Notes under the pieces: model-generated
The model's database searches: none
Told to the model about the DNA's origin: nothing
The model's input: the letters and a program-made list of their open reading frames with translations, nothing else
DNA from: Thermoanaerobaculia bacterium
GTDB lineage: Bacteria; Acidobacteriota; Thermoanaerobaculia; Multivoradales; JAGPDF01
Assembly (NCBI GenBank): GCA_018057705.1
Contig: JAGPDF010000025.1
Location: forward strand, 1 to 57,163
Direction of reading: 5' to 3'
Length of the DNA stretch: 57,163 nt
Part shown: positions 10,296 to 19,617 of the stretch, piece after piece
Numbering within the stretch: position 1 is the first letter of the stretch
Layout: the number at the start of each line of letters is the position of its first letter
Program-made: the position numbers and the translations under genes

Positions 10296-11600
10296 TCATC
10301 CGTCCGCTGCGGGCGTCGACCGCAACAGCGCCTCGGCCTCCTCCCGCACCCGCACCGCACCTTCGACCTGCGCGCGCCGCACGCGCGCCAGCGCCGCGCC
10401 TACCGCCGGTCCCGGCGCGATGCCCAGCAGCGCCTGAACGTCCTCTCCCGACAGCAGGGCCGGCGGCGACAGCACCCCGGCCCGCAACTCCTCTGGCCAG
10501 CTGAGGTACGTCGTCTCGAGGCTCGCCCAGGCTTCGAGCTCGGCGGCAGATCCGGCAAGCGCGGCGCGCAGGGCCAGAGAGTCGCGCCAGCCTGCGCCGG
10601 CCTGGTGCAGCCAGCGGCGGCGGCCGGGCACGTCCCGAGGCGCCTGCCACGGTGGCGCCAGCAGTGCGAGTGCGGCGTCGCTCGAGTCGCGGGTCATGAG
10701 GCCGCGCCGCGCGAGGTCGCGCAGCCGAGCCGAAGTCGCCTCGTGTGACGAGGAAAAGAGCTCGGTGAAAAGAGTCCAGTGAAGCGCCTGTGGCGAGTTC
10801 GCGGCTGAGGTTGCCGCCCGCGGGGTCGCTGGATCTGTCGCCGGGCGCGAGGCTCTCCATTCATCCAGCCTGCTCGCGGGGCGAAGAGTCGTCGAGGAGG
10901 CGGCCGCCAAGGCTGCCCCTCCACCGAAAAAATGCGTCGGCAGGTCGAGATCGACGCACCAGGCCGCTGCCGGTGCGATCCGGGGTTGGCCAAAGAGGAG
11001 CTCGAGCTCGACGCGCAGGCGTTCGTGCGGCATCTCGCCGAGCCGGGGCGTGACGGCGCGCGCCCAGTCCACGGTCGCGGAATCGGCGCTGAACCCGGGC
11101 AGGGTCGTCGCGAGGCGGGCCAGGCGCAGCACCCGCACCGGGTCCTCGGCGAAGACACCCGCCCGGGTCGCGCGCAGCCGCTTTCGCGAGAGATCCTCGA
11201 GGCCCCCGGTCGGATCGGTGACGACGCCTTCGGGCACCTGAAGCGCGACGGCGTTGACCGTGAAGTCGCGCCGCCAGAGGTCGGTCGACAGGGCGCCGCC
11301 CCGAAGGTCCCAGATGTCGATGTGCCGGGTACCGGAGACCAGGCGGATCGCCCCGAAGCGGTCCCCCCCGAGCGCTACCAGACGACTGCCGGTCCTGTCG
11401 GCGAGACGTCGCGCGATCGTCGGTCCGTCGTCGGCCACGACGACATCCAGGTCGCTCACCGGGCGGCCGAGGCCGGCGTCGCGCACCGCGCCGCCGACGA
11501 GATGGGTCGGCACACCGCGCGCTGCCGCTGCGAGCTCGGCGATGCGGGCATCGGCGAGGAGCTCGCGCCAGGCAGCGGGGATGGAGGGGGCGGAGGTCAT
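10296..11600 (-). CDS. tRNA nucleotidyltransferase / poly(A) polymerase family protein
   Basis: This 434-residue class II nucleotidyltransferase shows the signature GGAVRD, the metal-binding DLDVV, and RRDFTVNAVAL in the head, followed by the RNA-binding neck (DPVRVLRLARLA) and a helical body. These are features of CCA-adding enzymes and bacterial poly(A) polymerases, which the motifs seen here cannot separate. No HD domain is evident. It converges on the PilT-like gene and is divergent from gatC with 50 bases between starts. The ATG at 11600 is well placed before the first conserved helix. Confidence 0.88.
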   Translation of the reverse strand: MTSAPSIPAAWRELLADARIAELAAAARGVPTHLVGGAVRDAGLGRPVSDLDVVVADDGPTIARRLADRTGSRLVALGGDRFGAIRLVSGTRHIDIWDLRGGALSTDLWRRDFTVNAVALQVPEGVVTDPTGGLEDLSRKRLRATRAGVFAEDPVRVLRLARLATTLPGFSADSATVDWARAVTPRLGEMPHERLRVELELLFGQPRIAPAAAWCVDLDLPTHFFGGGAALAAASSTTLRPASRLDEWRASRPATDPATPRAATSAANSPQALHWTLFTELFSSSHEATSARLRDLARRGLMTRDSSDAALALLAPPWQAPRDVPGRRRWLHQAGAGWRDSLALRAALAGSAAELEAWASLETTYLSWPEELRAGVLSPPALLSGEDVQALLGIAPGPAVGAALARVRRAQVEGAVRVREEAEALLRSTPAADG

Positions 11601-11605
11601 TTCGT

Positions 11606-11635
11606 TTGCGCCATCTTCGGCTTCCTCGCTAGGAT
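11606..11635 (+). promoter_or_regulatory. Candidate gatCA promoter
   Basis: TTGCGC (11606-11611) and TAGGAT (11630-11635) are 18 bases apart, with a likely start about 9 bases before the gatC ATG at 11651. It lies in the short divergent gap next to the nucleotidyltransferase start. The -35 match is only moderate. Confidence 0.4.
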
Positions 11636-11650
11636 GCCGGTCGACCGATT

Positions 11651-11965
11651 ATGTCTCTCTCTCTCGCAGAAGTACGCCAGGCGGCGACGCTCTCACGGCT
11701 TCGCCTGACGGCGGCCGAGGAGGTGCTGTTCGCAGAACAGCTGGGCCGGATCGTCGCCCACATCGACCACCTTCGCGAGTTCGAGACGCTGGTGGAGGAG
11801 GTCGCTCCGGCCTCTGGGATCGAGGCATCGGACGAGCCACAGCCTTACCCGTGCGCCGAGCTCCTGCTCGAAAATGCGCCCGAGGTCCGTGGAGCCTTCT
11901 TCGCCGTCGCGCGGATGACCGCGGGCGCCGGCGGAGCGGCCGGGGAGGATCCGCTCGATGAATGA
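11651..11965 (+). CDS. gatC: Asp/Glu-tRNA amidotransferase subunit GatC
   Basis: GatC is the small subunit that stabilises GatA-GatB in the transamidation of Glu-tRNA(Gln) or Asp-tRNA(Asn). The 104 residues match the family: the N-terminal helix pair (VRQAATLSRLRLTAAEE and FAEQLGRIVAHIDHL) and the extended C-terminus with ENAPEV. It overlaps gatA by 8 bases, indicating translational coupling. gatB does not follow, so it must be elsewhere. Confidence 0.92.
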   Translation: MSLSLAEVRQAATLSRLRLTAAEEVLFAEQLGRIVAHIDHLREFETLVEEVAPASGIEASDEPQPYPCAELLLENAPEVRGAFFAVARMTAGAGGAAGEDPLDE

Positions 11966-13436
11966 GCTCCTCGCCCTGCCGGCGGAAGCGCTCGCCGCCG
12001 CCGTGCGTGGCGGCGAGCTCTCGGCCCGGGAGGTCGCAGAGGCCAGTCTGGGGCGGATCGCCGAGGTCGAACCACGGCTCGGAGCCTTCCTCGGCGTCGA
12101 AGCCGAGGAGGCCCTTCAGGCCGCCGCAGCGATCGATGAACGCCGGCGGCGAGGCGAGCGTCTGGGGCGCCTCGCCGGGGTACCCGTGGCCCGCAAGGAC
12201 AATCTCGGGCTCGCCGGGCGCCGCACGGGCTGCGCTTCGCGCATCCTCGAGGGCTACCTCTCGCCGATCACCGCGACGGCGATCGAACGGCTGGTCGCCG
12301 AGGACGCGGTCTTCGTGGGACGCACCAACATGGACGAGTTCGCGATGGGCTCGTCCTGCGAGAATTCGGCCTATCAGACGACGCACAATCCCTGGGACCT
12401 GCGCCGTGTGCCAGGAGGCTCGAGCGGCGGTTCCGCGGCCGCGGTCGCCGCCGGCGCCGTATCCTTCGCGCTCGGCTCGGACACCGGCGGCTCCATCCGC
12501 CAGCCCGCCGCATTCTGCGGCCTTGTCGGCCTGAAGCCGACCTACGGGCGTGTCTCGCGCTACGGCCTGGTCGCCTTCGGCTCCTCGGTCGACCAGATCG
12601 GTCCGATCGCGCGGGATGTGAGGAGCTCCGCGCTGGCGCTCGAGATCATGGCCGGGGCCGACCCGCGCGACCCGACCTCCTCCGGACTCACCGTACCGTC
12701 GATGCTCGACGGCATCGAGGACGGCCTCGCCGGGCTGCGCGTCGGCATTCTCCGCGAAGTCCCGGTGGACCGACTCGAGCCGGCCATGGCGGCAAGCTGG
12801 AGCTCCGCGCTGGCGCGACTCGAGAGACTCGGCGCCGAGCTGGTTCCTGTTTCGGTGCCCAACGTCCCGGCGGCGATCGCCATCTACTACGTGATCGCCA
12901 ACAGCGAGGCGTCGAGCAATCTGGCGCGTTTCGACGGCGTGCGCTACGGGCTGCGCGTGACAGCGGAGGGGCTGGAAGAGACCTACGTCGCGACGCGCAC
13001 GGCGGGATTCGGGCACGAAGTCAAGCGTCGTATCCTGCTCGGTGCCTTCGCCCTCTCGGCGGGTTACTACGACGCCTACTACGGCCGGGCTCGCGGTGTC
13101 CTGCGCGCGCTCGAGCGCCAGTTCGAGGCCGCGTTCGCGGAGGTCGATCTGATCGCCACTCCGACCACGCCCGGCGCGGCCTTCGGCATCGGCGAGAAGA
13201 CGAGCGATCCGCTGGCGATGTACCTGTCCGACATCTTCACCACCCCGGCGAGCCTCGCCGGACTTCCCGCGGTCGCCGTCCCGTGCGGCAGTGACAGCTC
13301 CGGTTTGCCGCTCTCGCTGCAGCTCATGGCCGCACCCTTCGAGGAGGCGAAGCTCCTGCGCTCGGCGCGCGCCTTCGAACGCGAGGTTGCCTGGAGCGTC
13401 GCGCCGCAGCTGCGTGCGGAGACGGACGCTGCCTGA
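11958..13436 (+). CDS. gatA: Asp/Glu-tRNA amidotransferase subunit GatA
   Basis: GatA is the glutaminase subunit, supplying ammonia to convert misacylated Glu-tRNA(Gln) or Asp-tRNA(Asn). This 492-residue protein has the amidase-signature triad: Lys in PVARKDN, the cis-Ser in PGGSSGGSAAAV and the nucleophilic Ser in DTGGSIRQPA. The substrate-binding stretch GLKPTYGRVSRYG and the TNMDEFAMGSS segment are diagnostic for GatA rather than a general amidase. The ATG at 11958 overlaps the end of gatC. The 3' end overlaps the candidate start of the following amidase gene. Confidence 0.95.
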   Translation: MNELLALPAEALAAAVRGGELSAREVAEASLGRIAEVEPRLGAFLGVEAEEALQAAAAIDERRRRGERLGRLAGVPVARKDNLGLAGRRTGCASRILEGYLSPITATAIERLVAEDAVFVGRTNMDEFAMGSSCENSAYQTTHNPWDLRRVPGGSSGGSAAAVAAGAVSFALGSDTGGSIRQPAAFCGLVGLKPTYGRVSRYGLVAFGSSVDQIGPIARDVRSSALALEIMAGADPRDPTSSGLTVPSMLDGIEDGLAGLRVGILREVPVDRLEPAMAASWSSALARLERLGAELVPVSVPNVPAAIAIYYVIANSEASSNLARFDGVRYGLRVTAEGLEETYVATRTAGFGHEVKRRILLGAFALSAGYYDAYYGRARGVLRALERQFEAAFAEVDLIATPTTPGAAFGIGEKTSDPLAMYLSDIFTTPASLAGLPAVAVPCGSDSSGLPLSLQLMAAPFEEAKLLRSARAFEREVAWSVAPQLRAETDAA

Positions 13437-15588
13437 GCCTGCCGGGTTCCGGCGTGCCGAGAAAGCAGAGCCGGGCGGAGCTCGCCGGACCGCTGCCGCG
13501 ATCGCGCTCGCCTGGGCTCTTCTCGCCGCCGGAACGGGCCTCGCGACCCCCGCGGCGGCGGCGGTCGAACGCGCCCGGCTGACCAACGGCGACCGTGCCG
13601 CCCTGGTGGACAAGCGCGATCTCTTTCTCGAGACCGTCCCGAAGCGCGGCGAAGGGCTCATCACCTTCAGCCGGAGGGTGACCGGGTCGCCGAAGCACAC
13701 GGCCGCGGTCGGCAAGGCGAACGGCAATCCCCGGCGTCTCCTCGCCGGAGTGCGCTATCGCGTACCGTTCGGGCTGATCCCGCCCGAGCGCCAGTTGGCT
13801 GTGATCCGCGCCCTCTATCCGACCGACAAGGGCGGAGCCGACGGCTGGGTCCATCGGACGCGCGGCGAGAGTCTGGAGAAGGTCGCCGAATGGTTCACGA
13901 GCGGAGCGAACGCGGTGGCCACGCTGCGCAGCAGAAACAAGCTGGGCAAGGGAAAGCTCGCAGCACAGACCACGCTCCGGATCCCGAACGAGATCCTGCG
14001 GGCGCCGTTTCGCGCTCCGGCGGCGCCCTCCGTCCAGGCGGCCGCCGAGGCACCGCCTCCTGCTCCGGCCGCAGCGCCGGCCCCCGTGGAGGTCGCCCCG
14101 GTCCTGCTTCCGTCGCCCGCTCCCACGATCTCCGCCGGGCCGCCGGAGGGCTCGTCCCCGGCAGCTCCGCCCACCGCGCCGGCTGCCGCTCCGCCTGTCG
14201 CTTCGCCGAGCGCGCCGCCAGCAGGGGCGATCTCCGGGACGACTCCGACGAGCCCTCCGCCGCCGGCGGCTGCGCCCGTCTCCGGAGTCGAGACCGGAAC
14301 CGGTGCTCGGCCGTTACCCGCTCCGTCCGGGACCGTGGTCGCAGCGCCGGACGCCGTCGTCCTGGCGAGCCCTTCCGGCCCCACGATCTCGGCCGGCCCG
14401 GCGAGTGCCGGTCTGCGGCCGGCTGCCGCGCTGCCCGCGGCATCCGCGCCATCCGCGCCATCTGGACCGCTGCAGTACGGGGAGGATGCCAAAGGCAAGT
14501 TCGCGATCTATGCGCTGCACGCGGGGGAGGCCCTCTATTCGAGTGTCGTCATCCGGTTCACCGGCCGCCTGCAGTCGGAGGACGTCCGCGCCATCGCGAG
14601 CGATATCGCCGCCCGCAGCGGCATCGCCGACGTCACCAGCATTCCGATCGGTTTCCCGGTGCGGATTCCCTACGAAGTGCTGCTTCCGGAGTTCCTGCCG
14701 ACCAACGACCCGCGGCGGCTGGAATACGAGGTCGAGCAGCGCCTCGCCGGGCAGTACAAGAACGAGGTCCAGGCGCGCGGGCTCGACGGCGTGACCGTCA
14801 TCCTCGATGCGGGCCACGGCGGCATCGATGTCGGAGCTTCGATGGCGGGCGTCTGGGAGAGTCTCTACGTCTACGACATCGCCTTGCGGGTGAAGCGGAC
14901 TCTCGAGGCCGAGACCCGGGCCACCGTCAAGATGACGACACGCGACGGCGCCGCCTGGACGATCCTCGATCGCGACGTGCTGCCGTTCTCGCGCGCTCAC
15001 GCGGTGCTGACGACGCCGCCTTTCCCGATCACCGACACCATCGTCGGCGTCAATCTGCGCTGGTATCTGGCGAACAGCCAGTACCGCCAGGCGAAAGCGA
15101 ACGGTTCGAGCTCCGACAAGGTGGTCTTCATCTCGATCCACGCCGACTCGCTCCACCCGACGCTGCGCGGCGCCACCGCCTACATTCCGAACGCCGCGGG
15201 GACCGCCGGGAGCGCCCGCAAGAGCGGCTCGGCGTTCACCTCGCGCAAGGAGGTTCGCGAACAGCCCGAAGTGAAGTTCTCGTTGCAGGAACGCCAGCGC
15301 AGCGAAGGACTCTCGCGCGATGTCGCCGAGCGGGTCATCGCCGCTTTTCGAACCGCTGGCCTGGGGATTCACCCCTTCAAGCCGGTGCGTGACCGGATCT
15401 ACCGTGGCCGCCGGGCCTGGGTTCCGGCCGTGCTGCGCTACAACGCCGTGCCGGCGAAGTTTCTTCTCGAGGTGGGCAATCTGGCCAACGTCGAGGATCG
15501 GGCGCTGCTCACCACGCGTGCCTTCCGGCAGCGCGTGGCAGCGTCCGTCGTCGATGGTCTGCTGGGGTACTTCGGCGCCCGGCGATGA
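13414..15588 (+). CDS. Exported N-acetylmuramoyl-L-alanine amidase with LysM-like domain
   Basis: This protein of about 724 residues is predicted to be secreted and to cleave peptidoglycan. An N-terminal hydrophobic segment ending in Ala-rich residues acts as a signal peptide. A LysM-like region follows (RGESLEKVAEWF through LRIPNE), then a roughly 170-residue Ala/Pro/Ser-rich linker. The C-terminal Amidase_3 domain has DAGHGGIDVG (first zinc His), the Glu of WESLYVYDIA, SIHADS (second zinc His) and the catalytic-region Glu in FLLEVGNLAN. The start is uncertain: the GTG at 13414 overlaps gatA by 23 bases and gives a normal signal peptide; no ATG is available. It may act in cell separation or remodelling. 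Confidence 0.88.
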   Translation: MRRRTLPEPAGFRRAEKAEPGGARRTAAAIALAWALLAAGTGLATPAAAAVERARLTNGDRAALVDKRDLFLETVPKRGEGLITFSRRVTGSPKHTAAVGKANGNPRRLLAGVRYRVPFGLIPPERQLAVIRALYPTDKGGADGWVHRTRGESLEKVAEWFTSGANAVATLRSRNKLGKGKLAAQTTLRIPNEILRAPFRAPAAPSVQAAAEAPPPAPAAAPAPVEVAPVLLPSPAPTISAGPPEGSSPAAPPTAPAAAPPVASPSAPPAGAISGTTPTSPPPPAAAPVSGVETGTGARPLPAPSGTVVAAPDAVVLASPSGPTISAGPASAGLRPAAALPAASAPSAPSGPLQYGEDAKGKFAIYALHAGEALYSSVVIRFTGRLQSEDVRAIASDIAARSGIADVTSIPIGFPVRIPYEVLLPEFLPTNDPRRLEYEVEQRLAGQYKNEVQARGLDGVTVILDAGHGGIDVGASMAGVWESLYVYDIALRVKRTLEAETRATVKMTTRDGAAWTILDRDVLPFSRAHAVLTTPPFPITDTIVGVNLRWYLANSQYRQAKANGSSSDKVVFISIHADSLHPTLRGATAYIPNAAGTAGSARKSGSAFTSRKEVREQPEVKFSLQERQRSEGLSRDVAERVIAAFRTAGLGIHPFKPVRDRIYRGRRAWVPAVLRYNAVPAKFLLEVGNLANVEDRALLTTRAFRQRVAASVVDGLLGYFGARR

Positions 15589-15607
15589 GCTCGCGGGCGG
15601 CGGCGCT

Positions 15608-17692
15608 TCAGGCGCGGGCGACGCACCGTTCGATGCGCGACAACGAATAGAGCTCGTCGCCGATCTGCAGCGTTTCGCCGACCCGCTTTCCGAGAAGTTG
15701 CTTGCCGAGCTCGGACTCGTAGGAAACGACGCCGCTCTCCGGTCGGCTCTCCCAGGGGCCGAGCACCGCGAGCTCGCGCTCGTTGCCGTTCGGGGCGAGG
15801 AGAATCAGCCGGGCACCGATCCGGGTCTCGGTGAGGTCGAGGTTCTCGAAATCGATCGGGCGGGCCCGCCCGAGGTCGCGATGCAGCGCCGCCAGCCGGG
15901 AGTTCAGATACTCGTGCCGCTCGCGCGCCGACTTGTATTCGAAGTTCTCGCGCAGGTCTCCCATCGCCCGCGCCTCTTCGATCGCCTTGCGATTGGCCGG
16001 AATCTCCGTTTCGGCGAGGCGCTTGAGCTCGAGGCGCTTGGCAGCGATCGATTCCGCGGTCGCGTAGAGCGCATGGCCGGTCTCTTCGCGCAGGGTGGGG
16101 AAGCGCAGCAGGAGTCCGTTCTTGAGCGGCTCCTTCTGGAACGAGTCGAGTGAGTTCGTGCGGACGATCGCCTCCAGCGCGGTCGCCGCCTGCTCGAGCG
16201 TCAACTGGGCGAAGAGCCTCGGCAGCGTGCCGCCGGAATCGGCCAGGACACGCAGCCGGCCCTTGTACGGCCCGAAGTCGTCGCTCGCCAACGCGGCGAG
16301 GATCTGCTGCGCCAGGCGCAGAGGGTTCCGCCCGCGCAGCGCCTCGTCTTCCGCCGCGCGTTCCGCCAGCCAGGTGAAGACCGCCGGACCCTTGCGCGGC
16401 TGAGAAAGGACGTCGTCGAGGAGGCGGTCGAGATCCGCCGGCGCTTCCTTGCCGATCGCGGCAGCCAGCAGGTTCAGCACCCGTGGATCCGATTCGCGCA
16501 GCAGCTGCTCGCGGAAGATCGTCGGCCAGTCGTCTCGCCGCTCCCGGAACATCGTCAGGGCGCGCTCGCGCAGCATGCGGTCGTCGATTCCGGTGAGCAG
16601 CTTGCGCGCGTCGGCGGTCGAGCCGAGCAGGTCCTCGACCGACCATGGCAGGTCGGGGGGCAGGAATCCGGCACGCTCGAGAGCGAACCATGTCTCGAAG
16701 GCGAAGGCCGGCTCGCTCTCCAGCCGCTCGCCGGCCAGGCGACCGAGTACCCCCGCCATGAATCTGGCCAGCGCCGGGTCGCGCTCGGCGTTGCGCCGGA
16801 AGAGGTCGAGCTTCTCCCGCGGCGTAGCCTTCTCGAACGACTTCTTCACCGAGGCGAGTGCTCCGGCGGTCGAGCTCTCCCAGCGATAGAGCTGCCGCCC
16901 GCCGGTGCTGGCCATGATCTGTGGATGCCGGCGCGCCGAGTTCCACCACGAGGTCCACTGCGCCTCGGAGACGATGCCCGCGAGGGTGTCGCGGATCTCG
17001 GAACCCAGCAGCGGGCGCCCGGCGGCTTCGAGCACGGCGCGAAGGAGCTCTGCGGGCTGCTCGTCGCGGAGCTTCGCGAGGCCTTCGGGATCTTCGAGCT
17101 TGCGCCGGAGGAGGTGCCCGGGCGGCAGCGGCGTGAGCATCTTGGCTGCAGCGCGGAATCCGACGGTGACGCCGCTCAGGCGCTCGAAATCGATCTTGAG
17201 GGTTTCGAGCGGCAGGTTCACTTCGACCACGCGGCCGACCCCCTGGTTGGCCATCGCCACGACTTCGCCTACGTCGTAGAGCAGCAGGCTCTGCAGCCGT
17301 GTGACCTTGTCCCAGATCTTCTTGGGCTCGTCGGAGGGCTTCTGCAGGCCGACATACTCGAGGATCGACTTGAAGTTGGGTTTCGCCGACCAGATGCCCT
17401 CGAGCGTCGCGAGGATCTCGCGCTGCAGCTTGTTCGGCTTCAAGACCAGGAGCCCGGCCCGGCGGAGCAGCTCGAGCCGGATGGGATGGAGGCCACGGCT
17501 CTTGAGCTCGGCGTCGTAGAGTTCGAGGAGGCCGCGGGCCCGATCTTCCTCGTCGCTCGCGACCAGAGCCTGCGCGAGATCGAGGAAGGAATCGAGGTTC
17601 TCGGGATCGGCCTCGACGGCGGCGATCCAGTCGTCTTCGAGGCTCGCCGTGGAGCCCGGGGCCCGGTATTCTTCGATCGAACGTGGTGTCAT
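15608..17692 (-). CDS. GreA/GreB-family transcript cleavage factor with large N-terminal extension
   Basis: The last 150 or so residues of this 694-residue protein are a Gre factor: a coiled coil with GDLRENFEYKSARE at the tip, keeping the acidic Asp and Glu that position the second Mg2+ in the RNA polymerase active site, then the FKBP-like globular domain. Ordinary GreA has about 158 residues. The roughly 540 N-terminal residues are helical and repeat-like (VEADPENLDSFLDLAQAL opens like a TPR). A similarly long GreA is known in Chlamydia and some other phyla. It could couple backtrack rescue to another factor. It is divergent from the repeat-protein operon, with 49 bases between starts. Confidence 0.87.
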   Translation of the reverse strand: MTPRSIEEYRAPGSTASLEDDWIAAVEADPENLDSFLDLAQALVASDEEDRARGLLELYDAELKSRGLHPIRLELLRRAGLLVLKPNKLQREILATLEGIWSAKPNFKSILEYVGLQKPSDEPKKIWDKVTRLQSLLLYDVGEVVAMANQGVGRVVEVNLPLETLKIDFERLSGVTVGFRAAAKMLTPLPPGHLLRRKLEDPEGLAKLRDEQPAELLRAVLEAAGRPLLGSEIRDTLAGIVSEAQWTSWWNSARRHPQIMASTGGRQLYRWESSTAGALASVKKSFEKATPREKLDLFRRNAERDPALARFMAGVLGRLAGERLESEPAFAFETWFALERAGFLPPDLPWSVEDLLGSTADARKLLTGIDDRMLRERALTMFRERRDDWPTIFREQLLRESDPRVLNLLAAAIGKEAPADLDRLLDDVLSQPRKGPAVFTWLAERAAEDEALRGRNPLRLAQQILAALASDDFGPYKGRLRVLADSGGTLPRLFAQLTLEQAATALEAIVRTNSLDSFQKEPLKNGLLLRFPTLREETGHALYATAESIAAKRLELKRLAETEIPANRKAIEEARAMGDLRENFEYKSARERHEYLNSRLAALHRDLGRARPIDFENLDLTETRIGARLILLAPNGNERELAVLGPWESRPESGVVSYESELGKQLLGKRVGETLQIGDELYSLSRIERCVARA

Positions 17693-17741
17693 GTGGGTAG
17701 GACCTTATCATTCGGGTCCTTGGAGACGGAGGGCGGGCGCG

Positions 17742-18491
17742 ATGGTTGAGGGGCGGCAGGACGATCTGGCGCGCCTCCTGCGGGAAGCCAGCGAAGAGGA
17801 GCTCGACCTGCTGCTCACCGGACGGCTCGAGGAGATCGAGCCGGCGGTCGCGCGTCACCTCTTCCGGAACCCGTTCCTCACCTCGGTCCTGATCGACCGC
17901 CTGCTCGGCTCGAAGCGCCTGCTCGCGTCCTACGAAGTCCGGATGGAGGCGGCGCGACACCCGCGTACCTCTCAGATCCTGGCCCTGCGCTTCATACCCG
18001 GTCTCTATTGGGCCGACCTGGTGCGGCTCGGGGTCGACATGCGGTTGCACCCGATCGTCCGCCGGGCTGCGGAGACCCGGCTCGTCGAGCGGCTCCCCGG
18101 ACTCTCCGTGGGCGAGAAGATGGCGATTGCCAGGACCGCCAGCCCGGCCGTGATCGCCGCTTTGCGCCACGATCCGACCCCCAGGGTGATCGCCGCCCTG
18201 CTCGAGAACCCCCGCCTCACCGAGGGCCTCCTGATGCCGTTGCTGGCCTCGGAAGCTGCGCTGCCGTCCGTTCTGGCCGTCGTCGCCGCCAGCCCGAAAT
18301 GGAGCGCCCGCTATCCCGTCCGCCTCGCGCTGTGCCAGAACTCCCGCACCCCGCTCGACCGCGCACTGGTGCTGCTGCCGCTGCTCAAACGCACCGATCT
18401 GGAGAGCGTCGCGGGAAATCTGCATCTCAGACTCCCCCTGCGCCGCAGGGCCCAACTCCTCGCTCGGGGAGGCGGGGAACTGCGAATTTGA
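17742..18491 (+). CDS. Helical repeat protein of unknown function (paralog of 19618-20634)
   Basis: I do not recognise a named family. The 249 residues are almost wholly amphipathic helices (ARLLREASEEELDLLL, HLFRNPFLTSVLIDRLL, VIAALRHDPTPRVIAALLEN), in a pattern like HEAT or leucine-rich-variant repeats. The C-terminal part (RLALCQNSRTPLDRALVLLP) resembles the equivalent part of the protein at 19618-20634 (CLALTKNPRIPVGVAVKLLP), so the two are probably paralogs. The ATG at 17742 follows a purine-rich GGAGACGGAGGG. It opens a same-strand run ending in a PP2C phosphatase, suggesting a scaffold role. No signal peptide or membrane segment is visible. Confidence 0.75.
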   Translation: MVEGRQDDLARLLREASEEELDLLLTGRLEEIEPAVARHLFRNPFLTSVLIDRLLGSKRLLASYEVRMEAARHPRTSQILALRFIPGLYWADLVRLGVDMRLHPIVRRAAETRLVERLPGLSVGEKMAIARTASPAVIAALRHDPTPRVIAALLENPRLTEGLLMPLLASEAALPSVLAVVAASPKWSARYPVRLALCQNSRTPLDRALVLLPLLKRTDLESVAGNLHLRLPLRRRAQLLARGGGELRI

Positions 18492-18550
18492 CCGCGGACG
18501 ACGGGACTCGATACCCTAGTCCGTCCGGCAGCAGACATTCCGGTACCGGC

Positions 18551-19612
18551 ATGAGCCAGCCCCCCTCCGAAGACACGTCGAAATCAGCCGAAGGACAGGC
18601 CACGGAAACCCCGCGGGCCTCGTTCGGTTCCTGGCTGCGCCACCAGCGCGAGGCGCGCAGCGTGTCGATGCGGGAGATCGCAGACAACAGCAAGATCAGC
18701 CTGCGCTATCTCGAAGCGCTCGAACAGGATCGTTTCGACGTTCTGCCGGCGCCGGTCTTCGCGCGCGGCTTCCTGCGCGAGTACGCCCGGGTCGTGGGCC
18801 TCAACCCCGACGAAGTCGTGAATCTCTATCTGGTGGCGATCGAGGAGCGCGCCGAGGGCCATCGCCGGCTGGAGCGCCCGAAGCCGGCGCGTCCCGAGAG
18901 CTCGAGATCGGCGCCCTCCTCGCTCGGCTACGGGTTGCTGCTGGGGCTCGCGGTCGTCCTTTTCGTGGGCATCGCAGCGCTGCTCTCGTTCCTCGCCGAA
19001 CGGCGCCGCGCGGCGCCGGTCGATTCCCGACTCGTGGCTCCGGCGACGATGGCCGCGCCGGCTGCCGCGGAGCCGGCCAACGGCGGTACGGCCGCCCTGC
19101 CGCTGGCCGAATCTGCGGTCGAATCGTCCGATTCGGGCCGATCCGGGGCGCCGGCCGGCCTGTCGGGCGCGGTCGCCGGCGAAGTCGGTACCGCGCCTGC
19201 GAACCCGGATCCGCCCGCGCTGGAGGCTGGAGGGGCTCCCGGCGTCCTCACCGCCGGAGCGCCGGCCGGACCCTACCGGGTGGTCCTGAACTTCTCCCAG
19301 GACTGCTGGATGGAATCGGTCGTCGACGGCAACCGCCGCACCAGCGAGCTCAAGGCCGCCGGGGAGACTGTCCAACTCGAGGCGTTCGAATCGGTACTTC
19401 TGACGCTCGGAAACTCGCGCGCTGTGACTGTCGAGGTCGACGGTCAGCCGTTCCTGCTGCCGGAGAACTCGACCCGGGTCGTCCGCGAGCTGAGGATCGA
19501 GCGCCCCGTCCGGGTGTCTCCGGAGCCGCGGATCCAGCTGCCGTCGACCGCTCCTCCTTCCACCCCAGCCCGCCCAGCCTCCCCGCCGAATCCTTCGCCG
19601 GTTCGACCCTGA
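18551..19612 (+). CDS. RodZ-like HTH membrane protein
   Basis: This 353-residue protein has a cytoplasmic HTH_25 domain (about 25-95: FGSWLRHQREARSVSMREIAD through RYLEALEQDRFDVLPAPVFARGFLREYAR), a basic linker, one transmembrane helix (about 127-149), an Ala/Pro/Ser-rich outer linker, and a C-terminal DUF4115 beta domain (SQDCWMESVVDG onward). This is the RodZ architecture; RodZ bridges MreB to the elongasome. No mreB is nearby, so a shape-determining role is an inference from architecture. The ATG at 18551 begins just before the HTH. It sits between two paralogous helical repeat proteins. Confidence 0.85.
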   Translation: MSQPPSEDTSKSAEGQATETPRASFGSWLRHQREARSVSMREIADNSKISLRYLEALEQDRFDVLPAPVFARGFLREYARVVGLNPDEVVNLYLVAIEERAEGHRRLERPKPARPESSRSAPSSLGYGLLLGLAVVLFVGIAALLSFLAERRRAAPVDSRLVAPATMAAPAAAEPANGGTAALPLAESAVESSDSGRSGAPAGLSGAVAGEVGTAPANPDPPALEAGGAPGVLTAGAPAGPYRVVLNFSQDCWMESVVDGNRRTSELKAAGETVQLEAFESVLLTLGNSRAVTVEVDGQPFLLPENSTRVVRELRIERPVRVSPEPRIQLPSTAPPSTPARPASPPNPSPVRP

Positions 19613-19617
19613 CGCCC

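Noticed and set aside
15438-18455. Open frame of 1005 codons on the minus strand
   Set aside because: It overlaps the GreA-type gene in another frame and covers other coding genes; the sequence is Arg/Pro-rich low complexity without motifs.
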